Shown: positions 17,699-26,077 of the stretch, piece by piece | How the letters are laid out: every line of letters begins with the position of its first letter | How positions within the stretch are numbered: position 1 is the first letter of the stretch | Assembly: GCA_021325135.1 (NCBI GenBank) | Contig: JAJPHT010000022.1 | Location: 41,570 to 105,569, forward strand | Origin: Pseudomonadota bacterium | Lineage (GTDB): Archaea > Thermoplasmatota > SW-10-69-26 > JACQPN01 > JAJPHT01 | Direction of reading: 5' to 3' | Length of the DNA stretch: 64,000 nucleotides | Notes under the pieces: model-generated | The model's database searches: none | The model's input: only the letters and a program-made list of their open reading frames with translations | What the model was told of the DNA's origin: nothing | Program-made: the position numbers and the translations under genes

Positions 17699-17818
17699 AT
17701 GGCCTCGCTCGCCCCCGCGGCGCCCGTCCCGTGGTCCTGTCCTGATTGCCAGCGCCCCCTCGTCGCCACGGGCGGCTGCGCCTTCTGCCCCGCGTGCGGG
17801 TACTCGCCCTGTGGCTGA
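17699..17818 (+). CDS. 39-residue zinc-ribbon microprotein
   Basis: The frame reads MASLAPAAPVPWSCPDCQRP and continues to GGCAFCPACGYSPCG at the stop. Two CxxC pairs and an extra Cys make a compact zinc ribbon. The terminal GGCxFCxxCGYSxCG is strikingly like the C-terminal Cys tail of B12-dependent ribonucleotide reductases, but there is no reductase next to it. It could be a free-standing ribbon, a detached tail, or a member of a small archaeal zinc-ribbon family. It is too short for routine gene calling. Confidence 0.65.
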   Translation: MASLAPAAPVPWSCPDCQRPLVATGGCAFCPACGYSPCG

Positions 17819-17895
17819 GGGCGGGCAGCACTTTCAGGCCCCCCTGGCCCGGGGCCGCTTGAGGCGAGCAGGCCTCGCTTCCTCTGGAGATTGGC

Positions 17896-18159
17896 ATGTT
17901 CTGCGCCCTGTGCGGCCAGCACGCGCGCCACCCCAAGAGCCCCGTGCCGGAGCTGCGCCGGAAGGAATGCCCCCGCTTCCCCGACGGCGTGATCCATCGC
18001 GGCTGCTGCGCGGGGGAGGTGTGCTCGTTCCTCGACCGTCGCGGCCACGTGCGCTGCGGCTGGGAGACGGGCGGCAAGGAGAGGCTGGAGGTGGCTCAGC
18101 GCCTCCGTGCGGCGATCCAGGCCGCCTCGGGAGAGCCCGAGGCCGACCAGCATTCGTGA
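17896..18159 (+). CDS. Small Cys-rich protein, probable zinc binding
   Basis: This 87-residue protein begins MFCALCGQHARHPKSPV and contains CxxC, then C-P-R-F, then GCCAGEVCSFL and a final RCGW. Six or seven cysteines suggest one or two zinc sites. The C-terminal 35 residues form a charged helix. A TGGAG site precedes the ATG at suitable spacing. I do not recognise the family. It follows the 39-residue zinc-ribbon gene on the same strand, so the two may belong together. Confidence 0.6.
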   Translation: MFCALCGQHARHPKSPVPELRRKECPRFPDGVIHRGCCAGEVCSFLDRRGHVRCGWETGGKERLEVAQRLRAAIQAASGEPEADQHS

Positions 18160-18352
18160 AGCCATCCACGTCGGACTTCCGCGCAAGGATGACGATCGCC
18201 TCGCTCCGTCGGCGCGCCGCTTTTGCATCCGTGTGGGTCCTCCTGCTGCCGATGCGAAGGGGGGAGTCCATGCTCGCGGACCCCGGGTGAGCCATCGCAC
18301 CGCTGGAGCTTCGTCGTAGCCGGGGGAGGACCCCCAGACCCCCCTTCGGAGG

Positions 18353-19537
18353 ATGGCTCGGGGGTGGCGGCATCGCTTTCTGCCGGAGGCCAGATGGCCC
18401 CTCGTGCGAGCCTTCGTCGCGATCCTCCTGCTGGTCCTGGCCCCCGCGCTGGAGGGATGCGCGTCGCCCCCGACGACCCCCGCTTCGGCGCCCACGGCGC
18501 CCTCCGCGCTGCCTCTCCCCACGCACGTCGGCCACGTCTTCCTCATCGTGCTGGAGAACGAGGGGTACGACACGACGTTCGGGTCCTCGCCCCCGGCGCC
18601 CTACCTGGGGGCGACGCTCCCCTCCCAGGGGCGCCTCCTCACCCAGTACTTCGCCATCGGGCACTCCAGCCTGGACAACTACGTCGCCATGGTCAGCGGC
18701 CAGGCGCCCAACCCGCAGACGCAGAACGACTGCCTCGTCTACGCGGACTTCCACGAGGCGACGACGCTGGACGGGCAGGCCGTGGGGCAGGGCTGCGTCT
18801 ACCCCGCGCACGTGAAGACCATCGGCGACCAGCTCGCCGCGAAGGGGCTCTCGTGGAGGATGTACGCGGAGGACATGAACGCCTCCGCGCCTGGCGTGCC
18901 CGGCGCGTGCCGCCACCCCGCCCTCGGCTCGCGCGACCCCTGGGAGGGCGCCTCGTCCGCGAAGGACCAGTACGCGACGAAGCACGTCCCCTTCGTCTAC
19001 TTCCACAGCGTGATCGACGACGAGGCCTCCTGCAAGGCGCGCGTGGTCGACCTCAACCTCCTCTCCGACGACCTCAATGACTCTGCGCGCACGCCCGCCT
19101 TCTCCTTCATCTCGCCCAACCTGTGCGACGACGGCCACGACGCGCCCTGCGCCAGCGGCGCGCCGGGCGGCTACAAGTCCATCGACGCGTTCCTCCAGGC
19201 CTGGGTCCCGCGCATCGTGAACTCCACCGCATACCAGAAGGACGGCCTCCTCATCGTCACGTTCGACGAGTCCGACGGCGAGGACGACAGCACGGCGTGC
19301 TGCAACGAGCCCGCGGGCTACAACACGCTCCAGCCCGGCCTCACGGGGCCCGGAGGCGGCCACGTGGGCGCCGTCCTCCTCTCGCGCTGCCTCGCGGCGG
19401 GCACGAAGGACGACACGCCCTACAACCACTACTCGCTCCTGCGCACGCTGGAGGACGACTTCGGCGTGGACCACCTGGGCTACGCGGGGCAGGGCGGGCT
19501 CAAGGACCTGGACCTGGGCGCGTGCGCGCTGCGTTAG
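18353..19537 (+). CDS. Secreted phosphoesterase lipoprotein (phospholipase C/AcpA-like)
   Basis: This 394-residue protein has a signal peptide ending in a lipobox (LEGC, C36). The body matches the phosphoesterase family of phospholipase C and acid phosphatase AcpA (PF04185 type): HVFLIVLENEGYDTTF with the metal-binding E-N, the HSSLDNYVAMVSG segment with the usual nucleophile region, FISPNLCDDGHD, IVTFDESDGEDD, and GGHVGAVLLS. It probably hydrolyses phosphomonoesters or phospholipids outside the cell. The start is uncertain: the ATG abuts its GGAGG, and a GTG at 18404 would still leave a signal peptide. Its stop overlaps the convergent gene by 4 bases. Confidence 0.85.
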   Translation: MARGWRHRFLPEARWPLVRAFVAILLLVLAPALEGCASPPTTPASAPTAPSALPLPTHVGHVFLIVLENEGYDTTFGSSPPAPYLGATLPSQGRLLTQYFAIGHSSLDNYVAMVSGQAPNPQTQNDCLVYADFHEATTLDGQAVGQGCVYPAHVKTIGDQLAAKGLSWRMYAEDMNASAPGVPGACRHPALGSRDPWEGASSAKDQYATKHVPFVYFHSVIDDEASCKARVVDLNLLSDDLNDSARTPAFSFISPNLCDDGHDAPCASGAPGGYKSIDAFLQAWVPRIVNSTAYQKDGLLIVTFDESDGEDDSTACCNEPAGYNTLQPGLTGPGGGHVGAVLLSRCLAAGTKDDTPYNHYSLLRTLEDDFGVDHLGYAGQGGLKDLDLGACALR

Positions 19538-19758
19538 GCCAGCAGCGCCGCGGCGTCCGCGAAGGGGCAGGAGACGCAGACGCGGTGGTTGTCCACGATG
19601 GTCTCGAAGCCGGGGCGCCCGTCGAGGCAGTGGGAGCAGACCGGCGTGTCCTGCGCGGGCCCCGCGAGGGAGAGGACGCGCTCGGCGTGGCAGGAGGGGT
19701 CGCTGGCGGAGGACAGGGGGACGAGGGCGGCGAGAAGGCAGAGGGCGACAAGGAGCAT
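19534..19758 (-). CDS. Small secreted Cys-rich protein
   Basis: From the ATG at 19758 the protein has 74 residues: a signal peptide (MLLVALCLLAALVPLSSAS) and a short domain with C-H, CSHC and CVSC cysteines. The spacing suggests two disulfides or a metal site. No family is recognised. The longer frame from 19863 adds an Arg-rich stretch before the signal peptide and is unlikely. It is convergent with the phosphoesterase gene and overlaps its stop. Confidence 0.5.
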   Translation of the reverse strand: MLLVALCLLAALVPLSSASDPSCHAERVLSLAGPAQDTPVCSHCLDGRPGFETIVDNHRVCVSCPFADAAALLA

Positions 19759-19859
19759 GGTTCTCAAAGGGGTTCCCCGGGCCTGGAGCGGACTGGCGCA
19801 GAAAATAACAGACGACCGTGCAGCCGGCCTTCTGCGGGCGCGGCCTTGGGGGCGGGGTG

Positions 19860-20597
19860 TCACGGCGCGCGCGCCGGCAGCCGCGGCTTGGGGCTCGTGG
19901 GCCGGAACCGCAGGCGCAGGAGCGTCTGGAGGAAGCGCACGAACTCCGAGGGGCCCAGCTTGGACTTGCCCACGGTGCGGTTCTCGAACGTGATGGGCAC
20001 CTCGACGATGCGCAGGCCCGCGCGGCGCGCGAGGTGCAGCGCCTCCACCTGGAACGCGTAGCCGTCGCTCTGCGCGAGCTGCACGACGCCCGCCGCGCCG
20101 CGCACGTAGGCGCGGTAGCCGCTGGTGGCGTCGCCCACGGGGAGGCCCAGCAGCATGCGCGCGAGGAGGTTGCCCACGCCGCTGACGAGCTTGCGGTACC
20201 AGTTCCAGCCCACGATGCGCCCCTGCGGCGTGTAGCGCGAGCCCACCGCGACGTCGGCGCCGCTCTCCACGGCCTCGATGAGCGCGGGAAGATAGCGCGG
20301 GTCGTGGGAGAGGTCGGCGTCCATCTCGAAGACGACGTCCCCCTTCGCCGCCGCGAAGCCGTCGCGGTACGCGCTGCCCAGGCCGCTCTTGGCGGGGCGC
20401 TGGATCACGCGGATCGGGTGCTTGGCCGCCAGGTCCCGGGCAAGGTCCGCCGTGCCGTCAGGGCTCGAGTCGTCCACGACCACGATCTCGTAGTCGATGG
20501 GCATGTGCTCGGCGATGGCCGCGACAAGGCGAGGCAGGTTCTGCCGCTCGTTGTAGGTCGGCACCACGATGCTCGCGTGACGCGCCCGGCGATCCAT
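19860..20597 (-). CDS. Dolichol-phosphate mannosyltransferase-like GT2
   Basis: This 245-residue GT2 glycosyltransferase begins MDRRARHASIVVPTYNE. The nucleotide-sugar site shows VVVDDSSPDGT (D42-D43), and the metal-binding DxD is EMDADLSHDP (D93, D95). The segment SGYRAYVRG and the C-terminal PITFENRTVGKSKL are typical of dolichol-phosphate-mannose synthases, which load a sugar on a lipid carrier on the cytoplasmic face. There is no C-terminal membrane domain, so it is the soluble form. It is divergent from a flippase-like gene and a GT4 gene, which fits a protein- or lipid-glycosylation group. Confidence 0.9.
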   Translation of the reverse strand: MDRRARHASIVVPTYNERQNLPRLVAAIAEHMPIDYEIVVVDDSSPDGTADLARDLAAKHPIRVIQRPAKSGLGSAYRDGFAAAKGDVVFEMDADLSHDPRYLPALIEAVESGADVAVGSRYTPQGRIVGWNWYRKLVSGVGNLLARMLLGLPVGDATSGYRAYVRGAAGVVQLAQSDGYAFQVEALHLARRAGLRIVEVPITFENRTVGKSKLGPSEFVRFLQTLLRLRFRPTSPKPRLPARAP

Positions 20598-20741
20598 GCG
20601 CCCGCGGCTCGCTGCTGCGAGAAAATCGCCTGTGGTACACCCGTGGAAGGCGTCCGGCTGACCGGCTGGAGGCCGCTTCCCCGCTTCGGCCCGCGCCCTC
20701 TGTACCAGAAACCACTCCAACCACGCGGCCGACGCGCGCGC

Positions 20742-21767
20742 ATGGCCTCGTCCAGGCTCAAGGCTGCCCTCCTTCTCGGTCTCGGCCTGGCGCTCCTCGC
20801 CGCCATGGTCCTCTGGGTGGGGCCCTCCAAGGTGCTCCTCGCCCTCTCGCGCGCCTCGCCGGTCTACCTCGCGCTGGCGTTGGCCGCCTACGCGACGTTC
20901 TTCGTGCTGCGCGGCTGGCGCTGGAAGACGCTCTTCGCCCAGAGCGCGCCCGAGGTGCGCATGCGCTCGACGACGGGCATCACCGCCGTGGGCTGGCTCG
21001 CCAACAGCATCCTGCCCCTCAAGGGCGGCGACGTGCTGCGCGCGGCCCTCCTGGCGAAGAAGGAGAAGGTGGGCCTCGGGCCCGCCGCCAGCACCGTCGC
21101 CCTGGAGCGCGTGCTGGACATGCTGGGCCTCGCCATCGTCGCCGCCGTGGGGCTCCTCCTCGTGCCCGACGACGGCGCGCTGCCCCGCGGCATCGCCCGC
21201 GCGCTGGAGATCGCGTGGATCCTCCCCATCGCGGGCCTCGTCATCCTCGCCGTCCTGGTCGTCATGCGCGACCGCGTGATCGCGCTGGCCACGCGCACCG
21301 TGGGCCAGTGGGGGCCCTTCGGCGTCCGCCTGGTGGAGTACCTCGCGACGACGCTCGCGGGCCTCGCCGCCCTGGCCAAGCGCCCGCGCCTGCTGCTTGC
21401 CCTCGTGCCGCAGAGCGTCGTCGTCGCCATCGCGCAGGCGGCCGTGTTCGCCTTCCTCGTGGAGGCGTTCCTGCCTGGCACGCCGCTTCTGCTGGCCTTC
21501 GGCGGCGCGAGCCTCTTCCTGCTCTCGTTCGTCGTGAGCATCACGCCGGGCAACGTGGGCACCTACGAGGCGGCCTTCGTCGCCGTCTACGCCGCGCTGG
21601 GCCTCCCCACGGCCCTCGTCGTCCCCGCGGCCATCCTCACGCACCTCACGACCACCATGATCGTCGCCCTGCTGGGAAGCCTCGGGCTCCTCTCGCTGGG
21701 CGTCGGGAGCAAGGGATTCTCGTGGCTTCCCGCGCGCCTCTCGCGCCCCAGGAGTGAGACGCCGTGA
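20742..21767 (+). CDS. Flippase-like membrane protein (YbhN/LPG-synthase TM family)
   Basis: This 341-residue integral membrane protein has about eight hydrophobic segments. It matches the lysylphosphatidylglycerol synthase transmembrane family (UPF0104/PF03706) by FVLRGWRWKTLFAQSAP, GWLANSILPLKGGDVLRA, ALERVLDMLGL and SITPGNVGTYEAAFVAVY. Members in archaea often lie beside glycosyltransferases and are thought to move polyprenyl-linked sugars. Its stop overlaps the start of the next gene by four bases (GTGA), so the two are translationally coupled. Confidence 0.88.
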   Translation: MASSRLKAALLLGLGLALLAAMVLWVGPSKVLLALSRASPVYLALALAAYATFFVLRGWRWKTLFAQSAPEVRMRSTTGITAVGWLANSILPLKGGDVLRAALLAKKEKVGLGPAASTVALERVLDMLGLAIVAAVGLLLVPDDGALPRGIARALEIAWILPIAGLVILAVLVVMRDRVIALATRTVGQWGPFGVRLVEYLATTLAGLAALAKRPRLLLALVPQSVVVAIAQAAVFAFLVEAFLPGTPLLLAFGGASLFLLSFVVSITPGNVGTYEAAFVAVYAALGLPTALVVPAAILTHLTTTMIVALLGSLGLLSLGVGSKGFSWLPARLSRPRSETP

Positions 21768-22987
21768 AGGCCGCCATGACGTACCCCACCTACGTCCACG
21801 ACCTCGTCGAGGGCGTCAGCAAGAACGTGCACCACCTCCGCGAGGCGCTCAACGAGCGGGGCGTCGACGCCGTGGACGACTCGCCCCGCGTCGACGTCGC
21901 CGACATGAACAGCAAGATCGTGTACGTGAAGCAGGGCGTCCGCGCCTACAAGCGCGTGCGCGCCGCGCTGGAGGACCCCAGCGTGGACGTCGTCCACTAC
22001 CACGTCTCCATCCCCGGCATGGCCGTGTGGGCGGCGCTGGCCCGCGCGCGCAGCCGCAGCCGCACGCCCATGGTGCTCCACCTCTGGAACCCGTGGTTCG
22101 ACGCCAACGACATCCACGTCGACGCGGGCCGCGACGCGAGCTATCACCGCCTCTTCAACGGCGCGTTCACCGCGACGCCGTGGCTCGCCAGCTTCGATGG
22201 CATCGTCGTCTCCAGCGACTACCAGCGCCGCCAGCTCGCGGCCCGGGGCATCCCGCGCGTGAGCGTCATCCCCAACGGCGTGGACCTCGACGCGTACCCG
22301 CCGGCCCCGGCCGACTCGACGCGCCGCAACGCCCGCCGCGAGCTTGGCCTCCCCGTCGACCGCACGCTCCTTCTCTACTACGGCCACCTGACGCCGTGGA
22401 AGGGCGTGCGCGTGCTCGTCGACGCGCTGCCCCGCGCCCTGGCCGAGAACCCCGACGCGGACCTCGTCATCGCGCGCACGCGCTACGGCCGGGACGAGCG
22501 GGCGATCCGCGACCGGCTGCGCCAGCTGGGCCTCCTGGACCGCGTGCGCTTCCTGGGCGTCTGCGACGTGCCGCTCCTCCTTCAGGCCGTCGACTGCGGC
22601 GTCGTGCCCGCCACCGCGGCCGTGGGGACCGCGTGCCACCCCAACGTCGTGCTGGAGTACCACAGCGCGGGCGTGCCCATCGTCGCCTCGCACGTGGGGA
22701 GCATCCCCGAGGCGGTCCTGGCGGACGAGACGGGCCTCCTCGCGACGCCCGGCGACCCGCAGGACCTGGGCGACAAGCTCGCGCGCCTGCTCTCCGACGA
22801 GCCGCTGCGGCGCCGCATGGGGCAGGCCGCGCGCCGGCACGCCGAGGCGCAGTTCGACTGGCGCGACATCGCGCGCCGCTACGAGGCCGCGCTGGGCGAC
22901 GTCATCGGCGCCTCCAGCGCCGAGCGCGCGGGCCGCGACGCGACGCGCGCCTGGCTGCGCGCCTCGCGGGCTCGCCGCTCCCCGTAA
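21764..22987 (+). CDS. GT4-family glycosyltransferase
   Basis: This 407-residue GT-B glycosyltransferase starts at a GTG overlapping the upstream stop. The N-terminal half has VSKNVHHLREAL and VVHYHVSIPG. The C-terminal nucleotide-sugar half has VIPNGVDLDAYPP, YYGHLTPWKGVRVLVDAL and NVVLEYHSAGVPIVASHVGS with the EX7E region. It probably transfers a hexose from a nucleotide donor to a lipid- or protein-linked glycan. The sugar cannot be read from the sequence. The tail of about 30 residues is Arg/Ala-rich. Confidence 0.9.
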   Translation: MKAAMTYPTYVHDLVEGVSKNVHHLREALNERGVDAVDDSPRVDVADMNSKIVYVKQGVRAYKRVRAALEDPSVDVVHYHVSIPGMAVWAALARARSRSRTPMVLHLWNPWFDANDIHVDAGRDASYHRLFNGAFTATPWLASFDGIVVSSDYQRRQLAARGIPRVSVIPNGVDLDAYPPAPADSTRRNARRELGLPVDRTLLLYYGHLTPWKGVRVLVDALPRALAENPDADLVIARTRYGRDERAIRDRLRQLGLLDRVRFLGVCDVPLLLQAVDCGVVPATAAVGTACHPNVVLEYHSAGVPIVASHVGSIPEAVLADETGLLATPGDPQDLGDKLARLLSDEPLRRRMGQAARRHAEAQFDWRDIARRYEAALGDVIGASSAERAGRDATRAWLRASRARRSP

Positions 22988-23128
22988 GGGGCCCTCCGCC
23001 GCCCGGCTCCGCGGTCCGTTCGACGGTCCCGGCGCCAGGGAGGCGGGCGTCTTCCACGATAGTACCAGAAAGGTCCAGCCCTCCCCGAGGAGCCCTCGCG
23101 CAGCCACCCCGCCAGGGGGAACTTCACC

Positions 23129-23806
23129 ATGATCGCCAAGACCTCCACCTTCGCCACGCTCGTGCTCGCCTGCGCCCTGGCGCTGGCGGCGCCCCTCGTC
23201 GCCGCCCAGGACAACTCGGCGATGCACGGCCAGGACTCCGAGTTCGGCAGCGTCAGGGCCCCCTACACGCTCACCATCAACGGGCAGCGGGCCCACATCG
23301 ACGGGCACGTCATCCTCAAGACGACGTACTCCGAGCAGAACGCCCGCTTCTTCATGTTCGCCATCAGCGTCGAGAACTCGCCCTCCCTCGACGTCACGTA
23401 CGACCACCTCGTCCGCACGGACACCAACAAGGAGCTGCCCTGCGTGCGCCCCAAGGAGGGCGACTCGCACAGCAGCCTGCGCTGCTTCGTGGACCTCAAG
23501 GACCTCCCGCCCACCGGCACGGAGATCCTTATCCAGGGCACCGTGGGCGCCAGCAAGCTGGGCAGCTTCCAGGTGGGCTTCAACGTCATCGCCTTCGACT
23601 ACAACTACGCCAAGGTCAAGATGAGCAACGGGCTGGAGGCCGAGCTGTACGGCTACAGCGAGGTCACGGTCCAGAAGACGACCGCCCAGGAGAGCGGCGG
23701 GCTCATCGGCATGGGCAACAAGGTGCCGGCCCCGGGCGTCGCGGGCGTCCTCGCCGTGGGCGCCCTGGCCGCGGTCCTCCTGGGCGCGCGCAGGCGCCGC
23801 GCCTGA
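23129..23806 (+). CDS. Secreted protein with sorting-signal-like tail
   Basis: This 225-residue protein has a signal peptide (1-26, ending PLVAAQD). A single beta-rich domain follows with one pair of cysteines (CVRPKEG and LRCFVD), possibly a disulfide. It ends KVPAPGVAGVLAVGALAAVL plus ARRRRA: a Pro-Gly motif, a hydrophobic segment and an Arg cluster. That layout resembles the tails at 2-2893 and 9237-10157, so all three may be substrates of one archaeosortase-like enzyme. No function is recognised. Confidence 0.7.
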   Translation: MIAKTSTFATLVLACALALAAPLVAAQDNSAMHGQDSEFGSVRAPYTLTINGQRAHIDGHVILKTTYSEQNARFFMFAISVENSPSLDVTYDHLVRTDTNKELPCVRPKEGDSHSSLRCFVDLKDLPPTGTEILIQGTVGASKLGSFQVGFNVIAFDYNYAKVKMSNGLEAELYGYSEVTVQKTTAQESGGLIGMGNKVPAPGVAGVLAVGALAAVLLGARRRRA

Positions 23807-23853
23807 GCCCCCCTTTCGCGAGCTTCAAGCCCGAAGCGAGCCCTGCCCGCCGC

Positions 23854-24813
23854 GTGGACGTGGCCAGCGGCAACGGCGTGCAGGTCGCTTCGGGGGGCCG
23901 GACCCTCTTCCTCGACCCCAAGCGCGCCACCGCCTCGTCTGTCGTGACGCACGGGCACACGGACCACCTCGTGCCCGACGCGCACATGACGCCCCCCACG
24001 CTGGATTTCCTGCGCGTCCGCAAGCCCGCCCGCAACGGGAGCCCGCTCCCCTACGGGAAGACGATGGAGATCGCGGGCATGTCCGTCCTCCTCCACGACG
24101 CGGGCCACATCTTCGGCAGCGCCATGGTGGAGGTCACGACGCCGGAAGGAACGCTCCTCTACACGGGCGACTTCAATCCGCGCGGCAGCTTCACCACGGG
24201 GAAGGCCGAGCCGCGCGAGGTCCGCGTGCTCGTCACCGAGAGCACGTATGGCGACCCCCGCTTCGACCTGCCGCCGCGCGAGCTGGTGCTGGAGAGCCTG
24301 GAGGCGTGGGCGCTCAACCGGCTCCTCAAGGGGCCCGTGGCGCTGGGCGCCTACCCCCTGGGGCGCGCGCAGGAGTTGATCTTCCTTGCGAACCGCGCGG
24401 GGGTCACGCCCATCGTGAGCCCCGAGATCGGCGCGTTGACCGCCGTCTACAACGCCCACGGGCACGACCTGGGCTACGCCGTGCTGGGCACCGAGCGGGC
24501 GCGCGACCTCGCCCCCAGCGGCGCGCTCCACATCGTGCCCCGCGAGTGGCTCAAGCGCGACCACGACTTCGCGCGCGGGCTGGAGGCGCGCGGCGGCTCC
24601 GCGGCGTACCTCAGCGGCTGGTGCCATCGCTACAGCTACTTCGGCGCGTTCGCCATCCAGGCGCAGTTCGCCTTGAGCGACCACGCGAGCTTCCCCGATC
24701 TCGTGGCGTTCGCCGAGGCCTGCCGCCCGCAGCGAGTCTACACGATGCACGGCGCCGCCTCGCACCTGGCTCGCGAGCTGCGCAAGCGGGGGCTCCAGGC
24801 CGAGCCCCTGTAA
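23854..24813 (+). CDS. Metallo-beta-lactamase-fold nuclease (Cft2/CPSF-like)
   Basis: This 319-residue protein starts at a GTG (23854; a second GTG lies at 23860). The MBL zinc motif HGHTDH is at 33-38, followed by HDAGHIFGSAM, LLYTGDFNPRG, ESTYGDP and a late LSDHASF histidine motif. This is the pattern of the beta-CASP/CPSF-type RNA nuclease group, but the protein is short and lacks the KH domains of archaeal aCPSF1. It resembles the small archaeal 'Cft2-family exonuclease' proteins. It could process or degrade RNA; DNA as substrate cannot be excluded. Confidence 0.85.
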   Translation: MDVASGNGVQVASGGRTLFLDPKRATASSVVTHGHTDHLVPDAHMTPPTLDFLRVRKPARNGSPLPYGKTMEIAGMSVLLHDAGHIFGSAMVEVTTPEGTLLYTGDFNPRGSFTTGKAEPREVRVLVTESTYGDPRFDLPPRELVLESLEAWALNRLLKGPVALGAYPLGRAQELIFLANRAGVTPIVSPEIGALTAVYNAHGHDLGYAVLGTERARDLAPSGALHIVPREWLKRDHDFARGLEARGGSAAYLSGWCHRYSYFGAFAIQAQFALSDHASFPDLVAFAEACRPQRVYTMHGAASHLARELRKRGLQAEPL

Positions 24814-25234
24814 CAGCGGGCGCCCGACGCGCCGCTGCTCGCGCCATCGCGCAAGGGCGGAGCTAGATGAATGGTGTGAAAGCAAGGATCGGGCCGCTAA
24901 CATTATCCTCTGGACGACCATGCAAGGTCGCTCCCGGGCCGCAAGATCCCGCCTAACAAAACTCTTCCCCGGGAGTCGTCCCCGTGGGCCCGCAGGCCCG
25001 CCCCCTTTGCTCAAGCAACCTGCGGGCCCTTCTGCTCACCGTCAGGAAGAAAGGTCCCGCCGCGAGGAGGCTGAACGGGCGGCGGGTGCTGGGAGGCTGC
25101 CCGGCAAGGCCGGGTCGGAGGCTACGGGGGCAGCCCGCGTCCGCGAGCCGCTCCGCGTGGCCTCGTTCCTCCACGTGACCATAAGCTCCTCGCTTTCGCG
25201 CCAGGCCCGTTCGTCACGATGACGGCGCGCGCCG
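24814..25234. other. Gene-free stretch with strong nested stems, candidate structured RNA
   Basis: No coding frame here looks real. Several stems occur in a row: 24931-24938 with 24968-24975 (8 bp), 24986-24996 with 25019-25029 (11 bp), 25056-25063 with 25079-25086 (8 bp), and 25095-25102 with 25128-25135 (8 bp). A small inner hairpin lies at about 25100-25114. An AT-rich block (CTAACATTATCC, about 24897-24908) precedes them on the plus strand. A weak TATA-like CTTATGG lies on the minus strand near 25183. I could not find the RNase P CR-I/CR-V or SRP helix 8 signatures clearly on either strand. Confidence 0.4.
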
Positions 25235-25582
25235 TCACGGTGACGGTCGCCTGGGGGAGTGCTTGCGGACGCGCACGTCCTCGGTGAGGACCAGCCCCTC
25301 GGCCACGAGCGCGGCGACCTCGGGGAGGACGGCCTCGATCTTCTCCGGGCGGTCCACGGCCTCGATGAGGATGGGGAGGTCCTGCGACAAGCGCAGCGGG
25401 CTCGCGGCGTGGAGGACCGATTTGGCGCCGAAGCCCATGACGCCGCGGAAGGCGGTGGCGCCCCAGAGGCCGCGCTCGCGCAGCAGCTTCACCAGGTGCT
25501 TGTAGAGCGCCTCGTGGCCGTGCTTGTCCGCCTCGCCCACGTAGATGCGCAGGATCATCGCGCGCTCGCCCAGGTCGTCCAC
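25235..25582 (-). CDS. DUF190-family protein
   Basis: From the GTG at 25582 the protein has 115 residues. MILRIYVGEADKHGHEALYK, RERGLWGATAFRGVMGFGA and PILIEAVDRPEKIEAVLP are diagnostic of DUF190, a PII-like ferredoxin-fold family. I prefer the GTG at 25582 over the ATG at 25558, because members usually have 8-10 residues before the LRIY strand and a GGTGATC site precedes it. It starts 5 bases after crcB ends, matching the common crcB-DUF190 pairing that implies a role linked to fluoride export. Confidence 0.9.
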   Translation of the reverse strand: MDDLGERAMILRIYVGEADKHGHEALYKHLVKLLRERGLWGATAFRGVMGFGAKSVLHAASPLRLSQDLPILIEAVDRPEKIEAVLPEVAALVAEGLVLTEDVRVRKHSPRRPSP

Positions 25583-25586
25583 GGGA

Positions 25587-25982
25587 TCACCTCGCCGCCG
25601 GGATCGCCAGCGCCAGCGCGCGCCCCGCGAGCGCCATGCCGAGGCTGCCAAGGATCGTGAGGGCCGCGTAGGCCGCGGCGCGCGCCACCTCGCCGTCGTC
25701 CAGGAAGGCCGTGGTCTCGTAGGCGAAGCTGCTCATGGTGGTGAACCCTCCCAGGACGCCGGTGACGAAGAAGACGCGCGCGTCGGGGCCGAGCCAGCCC
25801 TGGTTGAAGCCGCCGAAGACCAAGAGCGCGATGAGGAAGGAGCCCGAGAGGTTCACGAGCACCGTGCCCCACGGGAAGTCCGCGCGCGTGAGCCACACGC
25901 CCGCGAAGTAGCGCAGCACGCACCCCAGCGCGCCCCCCAGCGCGACGAGGCCCGCCGCGCGCAGCGACCAGTCCGCAGCCAT
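25587..25982 (-). CDS. crcB: Fluoride channel CrcB/Fluc
   Basis: This 131-residue protein has four membrane segments. Conserved features are GGALGCVLRYF, PWGTVLVNLSGSFLIALL with the pore Asn, and TGVLGGFTTMSSFAYE, the phenylalanine-box region around the central sodium site. Fluc proteins are dual-topology dimers that let fluoride leave the cell. It is followed by the DUF190 gene on the same strand. No fluoride riboswitch was recognised in the leader. Confidence 0.93.
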   Translation of the reverse strand: MAADWSLRAAGLVALGGALGCVLRYFAGVWLTRADFPWGTVLVNLSGSFLIALLVFGGFNQGWLGPDARVFFVTGVLGGFTTMSSFAYETTAFLDDGEVARAAAYAALTILGSLGMALAGRALALAIPAAR

Positions 25983-26077
25983 CGGGGCGCCACGCGGGCC
26001 GCGCCGCTTGACCCCTTCGATCCGTCGCCCCGCGGAGCTTCGACGGCTTCAGGCGCACCCGGCGCGTGCCCACGCGC

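Noticed and set aside
18300..18352. G/C hairpin (GGGGGAGGACCCCC) resembling the repeat family
   Set aside because: It lacks both the outer arms and the core, so it is treated as an isolated hairpin.
20702..23071. GTACCAGAAA at 20702-20711 and 23062-23071, both upstream of genes
   Set aside because: Distances to the start codons differ (31 and 58 bases) and no TATA box is associated, so chance is likely.
25983..26077. Possible fluoride riboswitch before crcB
   Set aside because: I could not find the conserved GGCGAUGG-type start or the pseudoknot partners in the leader.
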